A stretch of DNA of 64,000 nt from Pedobacter caeni (lineage in GTDB: Bacteria; Bacteroidota; Bacteroidia; Sphingobacteriales; Sphingobacteriaceae), in contig NZ_FQUQ01000001.1 in the NCBI RefSeq assembly GCF_900129215.1, positions 1 to 64,000 of the forward strand. Reading direction: 5' to 3'. Shown here piece after piece: positions 62,029 to 64,000 of this stretch. The notes beneath the pieces were generated by a model that saw nothing but the letters and a program-made list of their open reading frames with translations, had not been told where the DNA came from and did not search any database. The translations under genes were made by a program, and so were the position numbers. The stretch's first letter is position 1. Every line of letters starts with the position of its first letter.

Positions 62029-62499
62029 CTATCTGTTTTGATTTTTCAAGTAGAAAAAATAACCTAAATAACCAGCACCAATACTAAATGCCATAATAGC
62101 AAGGGAATGAATGTGCAAAGGCATCGTGCAGTATGTCAAGATTAAACCAACTCCAATGCTACATAGCAAAATTGCTAACTTCATGGCTTCATCGTATTTG
62201 TTTTTGCCGTTTTTTTCAAGAATGGAAGCTGATAATTGTTCAGAAATTCCCCTCTCAATAATTTTATTTTTCAGACGATGTTCTAAAATATATTTTAATA
62301 TAGAAATTGTAAAAAAAACCAATAATCCAATTATAATAAGGGAAACAATGGTTTCGATATGAAGGTTTTGATTTGCTGATTCCATTATATTTTGGTTTAA
62401 ATTTGGTAGTGAGGAAGCAGGAACACCATTCGTTTTTTCTTGTGCAAAAACAAAAATAGATGATGAAAAGCCCATACTACTTAAAATTAATTTTTTCAT
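62029..62499 (-). CDS. Membrane protein, DUF6249-like
   Basis: 156 residues. A signal-peptide-like N-terminus is followed by one helix (about 50-68), a charged central part (IIERGISEQLSASILEKNGKN) and two helices at the end (ILLCSIGVGLILTYC and SLAIMAFSIGAGYLGYFF). The shape matches small DUF6249 proteins often found after ECF sigma/anti-sigma pairs. Function unknown. It lies between the anti-sigma and serine hydrolase genes, probably in one transcript. Confidence 0.7.
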   Translation of the reverse strand: MKKLILSSMGFSSSIFVFAQEKTNGVPASSLPNLNQNIMESANQNLHIETIVSLIIIGLLVFFTISILKYILEHRLKNKIIERGISEQLSASILEKNGKNKYDEAMKLAILLCSIGVGLILTYCTMPLHIHSLAIMAFSIGAGYLGYFFYLKNQNR

Positions 62500-62559
62500 T
62501 TTATTTAAATTTTGAATTCTATCTGATTAGACCGACAGCTAATATTTCGGTTGCAAAAT

Positions 62560-63000
62560 TTATGCTGTAAGCAACATTTCCTTTTGCTTGTATTGCCTCA
62601 AAACAGCTGTCAATAAGAAAATAAAAACACTAAGAGCAGACACTAATATTAACGCATTAGCAATCATCGAATGAAAGACCTGAAAAACAGGCCTTATAAG
62701 AGGAATGCAAATTACAAAAACACCCAAAATTAAAATTGCCAAAAATGCCGTTAAGGCATAACTGCCGATTGTTATTTTCTTGTTTTCAGATTGCTCAATT
62801 TTTTGCATTACAAGGGCTGTCGCATCAAAAGAAAAAGTTTCAGGTTCGATGTTACCCATTGCACGCATTAAAACCTGATACGATTCCAGTTTAGCTTTAC
62901 AGATAGCACATGCTGAAATATGTAAAGCTATCTTGTTATCGGCTACTTCCCGCACAATATAGGCTTGTATGATGTCGTCAGTCAAATGATTATTGTCCAT
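62560..63000 (-). CDS. Anti-sigma factor with zinc-finger-like motif
   Basis: 146 residues from ATG 63000; an upstream ATG at 63027 would add nine residues. The N-terminal cytoplasmic domain carries HISACAICKAKL, the HxxxCxxC pattern of zinc-binding anti-sigma domains. Two C-terminal helices follow (about 88-110 and 117-139). The start lies 11 bases inside the sigma gene end, so both are translationally coupled. It most likely holds the upstream sigma factor at the membrane. Confidence 0.85.
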   Translation of the reverse strand: MDNNHLTDDIIQAYIVREVADNKIALHISACAICKAKLESYQVLMRAMGNIEPETFSFDATALVMQKIEQSENKKITIGSYALTAFLAILILGVFVICIPLIRPVFQVFHSMIANALILVSALSVFIFLLTAVLRQYKQKEMLLTA

Positions 63001-63568
63001 AGCTATCCATTTTATAATTGTTTTCAATGTTTTCTTTCAGTATTTTTCTTGCTCTGTATAAATAACTTTTTATGGTACCTTCCGGCAAACCGGTAATTTC
63101 AGCAATTTCCCTGTTGGGCAATTCTTCTATATGGTAAAGCGATATTAACGTTTTGTACAAAGGGGGGAGCTTATTGATTTCGTTGTTAAGTATTTGTGCG
63201 GTTTCTTTTTTGAAAATTCCTTTTTCTACGTTTTCCTGCAGTGCAAAATTGCTTTCCTGCACGCTGTCAATGTCGCACAGAGGAATTTTCTTCTTTTCAA
63301 GATAGTTTATGTTCCTATTGTAAGCAATAGTAGCAATCCAGGTTGATAACTTAGACTGAAATTTGAATGATGGCAGGCTTTGATAGGCTTTTAGATAAAT
63401 ATCCTGCACAAGGTCTTTCTGATCTTCTTGGTTTGCAACCATTTTCCGAACAATTTGGGCGACCAATCTTTCTGTATTTTTCACTACCATAGCAAAATCC
63501 TGCGTGTTGCCACTCAATATTTTTTCTACTAATAGTTTGTCAGAAAATAGGTTGCTTTCATTGCCCAT
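62990..63568 (-). CDS. ECF RNA polymerase sigma factor
   Basis: 192 residues. Region 2 contains VANQEDQKDLVQDIYLKAYQS and WIATIAYNRNINYLEKKK; region 4 has LISLYHIEELPNREIAEITG followed by PEGTIKSYLYRARKILK. It heads the series sigma, anti-sigma, DUF6249-like, serine hydrolase, all AT-rich and on the minus strand, and should control its own operon. A -7-like box is just upstream. Confidence 0.9.
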   Translation of the reverse strand: MGNESNLFSDKLLVEKILSGNTQDFAMVVKNTERLVAQIVRKMVANQEDQKDLVQDIYLKAYQSLPSFKFQSKLSTWIATIAYNRNINYLEKKKIPLCDIDSVQESNFALQENVEKGIFKKETAQILNNEINKLPPLYKTLISLYHIEELPNREIAEITGLPEGTIKSYLYRARKILKENIENNYKMDSYGQ

Positions 63569-63602
63569 ATTTCAATAAGACAAAAAAGTTTAACGTCGGT
63601 TG

Positions 63603-63610
63603 CAAAACTA
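63603..63610 (-). promoter_or_regulatory. Candidate -7 box for the sigma operon
   Basis: CAAAACTA reads TAGTTTTG on the minus strand, matching TAnnTTTG, 35 bases before the sigma start. No -33 box at a normal distance, so an ECF-type promoter may instead be used. Confidence 0.3.
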
Positions 63611-63819
63611 TTTGATTTTCACAAGATTTTTTTGAATTGGGATTTCGATATGCTTGCAGGTAACTCAAAAATAGACGAAAGTTTCAGATTTTTGAAATCA
63701 AAGTAATGTTCTCTTTTTCATAACTTCGTTTTGCACGTGTAGAAAGAACTCCACTTTTAGTAATTACCTTCAAATAAGTGTCATATCAGTAACTATAGCA
63801 ATCAACTAACTTGAAATTT

Positions 63820-64000
63820 ATGCAAATATTGAAACATAAGACAGGGCAAAGTATATCAATTAACGGCGCATCAATTTATTACGAAGAGTTGGGTAATCCG
63901 TCAGGTTTTCCTATTCTGATGTTACATGGCGGCTTTGGCACACTTGAAGATTTTGAGCCTGTTATCAGCAATTTTTTATCTGAATTCCGAGTTATTGCAA
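63820..64000 (+). CDS. Alpha/beta hydrolase, 3' truncated by the window edge
   Basis: 60 codons are visible from ATG 63820. After a short strand pair (SISINGASIYYEELGN) comes FPILMLHGGFGTLEDFEP, the oxyanion-hole motif HGG of alpha/beta hydrolases. The nucleophile elbow lies beyond the window, so substrate is unknown. It diverges from the sigma operon. Confidence 0.85.
   Translation, partial: MQILKHKTGQSISINGASIYYEELGNPSGFPILMLHGGFGTLEDFEPVISNFLSEFRVIA

Noticed and set aside
62547..63606. Twelve-base match TCGGTTGCAAAA at 62547 and 63595 flanking the sigma/anti-sigma genes
   Set aside because: Considered as target-site duplication of an inserted module, but the match is short, AT-rich and does not bound the whole operon.
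1..64000. CRISPR arrays, tRNA or rRNA genes, riboswitches
   Set aside because: No regularly spaced repeats, no tRNA cloverleaf or rRNA sequence was seen in the intergenic regions inspected; decisive proof needs a covariance-model search.

Overview
The window reads as an ordinary stretch of a Bacteroidota chromosome, most likely Sphingobacteriaceae and close to Pedobacter (inference from gene content; no rRNA or other taxonomic marker is present). The signs are a type IX secretion (T9SS) cargo with a type B sorting domain beside a PorP/SprF partner, a DUF6266 protein, a DUF3857-transglutaminase-DUF2569 protein, malate:quinone oxidoreductase, SpeA-type arginine decarboxylase, and several upstream sequences matching the Bacteroidota -7 box TAnnTTTG. 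No rRNA, tRNA, CRISPR array or intact insertion sequence was seen.

Layout. 1-3.8 kb: the 3' part of a giant repetitive T9SS cargo and its PorP/SprF partner. 3.8-8.4 kb: an HTH regulator, a degenerate GIY-YIG-like protein, an aldehyde dehydrogenase, an M23 peptidase, a DinB protein and a DUF6266 protein. 9-13.2 kb: mqo, then an AT-rich accessory insert (SUFU-domain protein, small membrane protein, a gene remnant), then a zinc alcohol dehydrogenase. 13.2-22 kb: a lipoprotein, an ABC-2 exporter, an AsmA protein, an ECF sigma factor, an outer-membrane barrel protein and a Rieske-type lipoprotein. 22-28.9 kb: OsmC, proB-proA, a PAS histidine kinase with a single-domain response regulator, and a LacI regulator. 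28.9-33.4 kb: phosphoglucomutase and the lysine pair lysC-lysA with a small antisense gene between them. 33.5-41.4 kb: methyltransferase, pirin, SRPBCC protein, transglutaminase-like membrane protein, glutaryl-CoA dehydrogenase, folB and a GlcD-type oxidase. 41.5-48 kb: an OmpR/PhoB two-component system, Usp-like protein, bestrophin, thioesterase, Hsp20, amidase and HAD phosphatase. 48.1-52.4 kb: an arginine locus (decarboxylase diverging from arginase-argS). 52.4-58.5 kb: serine hydrolase, barrel protein and Crp/Fnr regulator, DUF4870 protein, AI-2E-family permease and mnmE.

From the mnmE stop codon (58.5 kb) to the window end the character changes. The DNA is visibly AT-richer and contains decayed fragments: an excisionase-like N-terminus, an unidentified minus-strand gene with one internal stop, and a frameshifted FecR anti-sigma fragment. 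These are followed by an intact sigma/anti-sigma/membrane protein/serine hydrolase cluster. The 3' end of mnmE (trmE) is a known integration target for genomic islands in other bacteria, so I read this as the left edge of an island or a decayed integration hotspot.

The most testable regulatory find is a perfect FNR/FixK-type palindrome (TTGAC-N4-GTCAA). It overlaps the stop codon of a Crp/Fnr gene and is centred about 41.5 bases before the predicted start of transcription of the next operon, the classic position for class II activation. I found no convincing wholly new defence or biosynthetic system. The best candidates for something undescribed are the mosaic at 58.5-60.5 kb, the 58-codon antisense membrane gene between lysC and lysA, and two tandem 20-bp-period palindromes before the PAS kinase.
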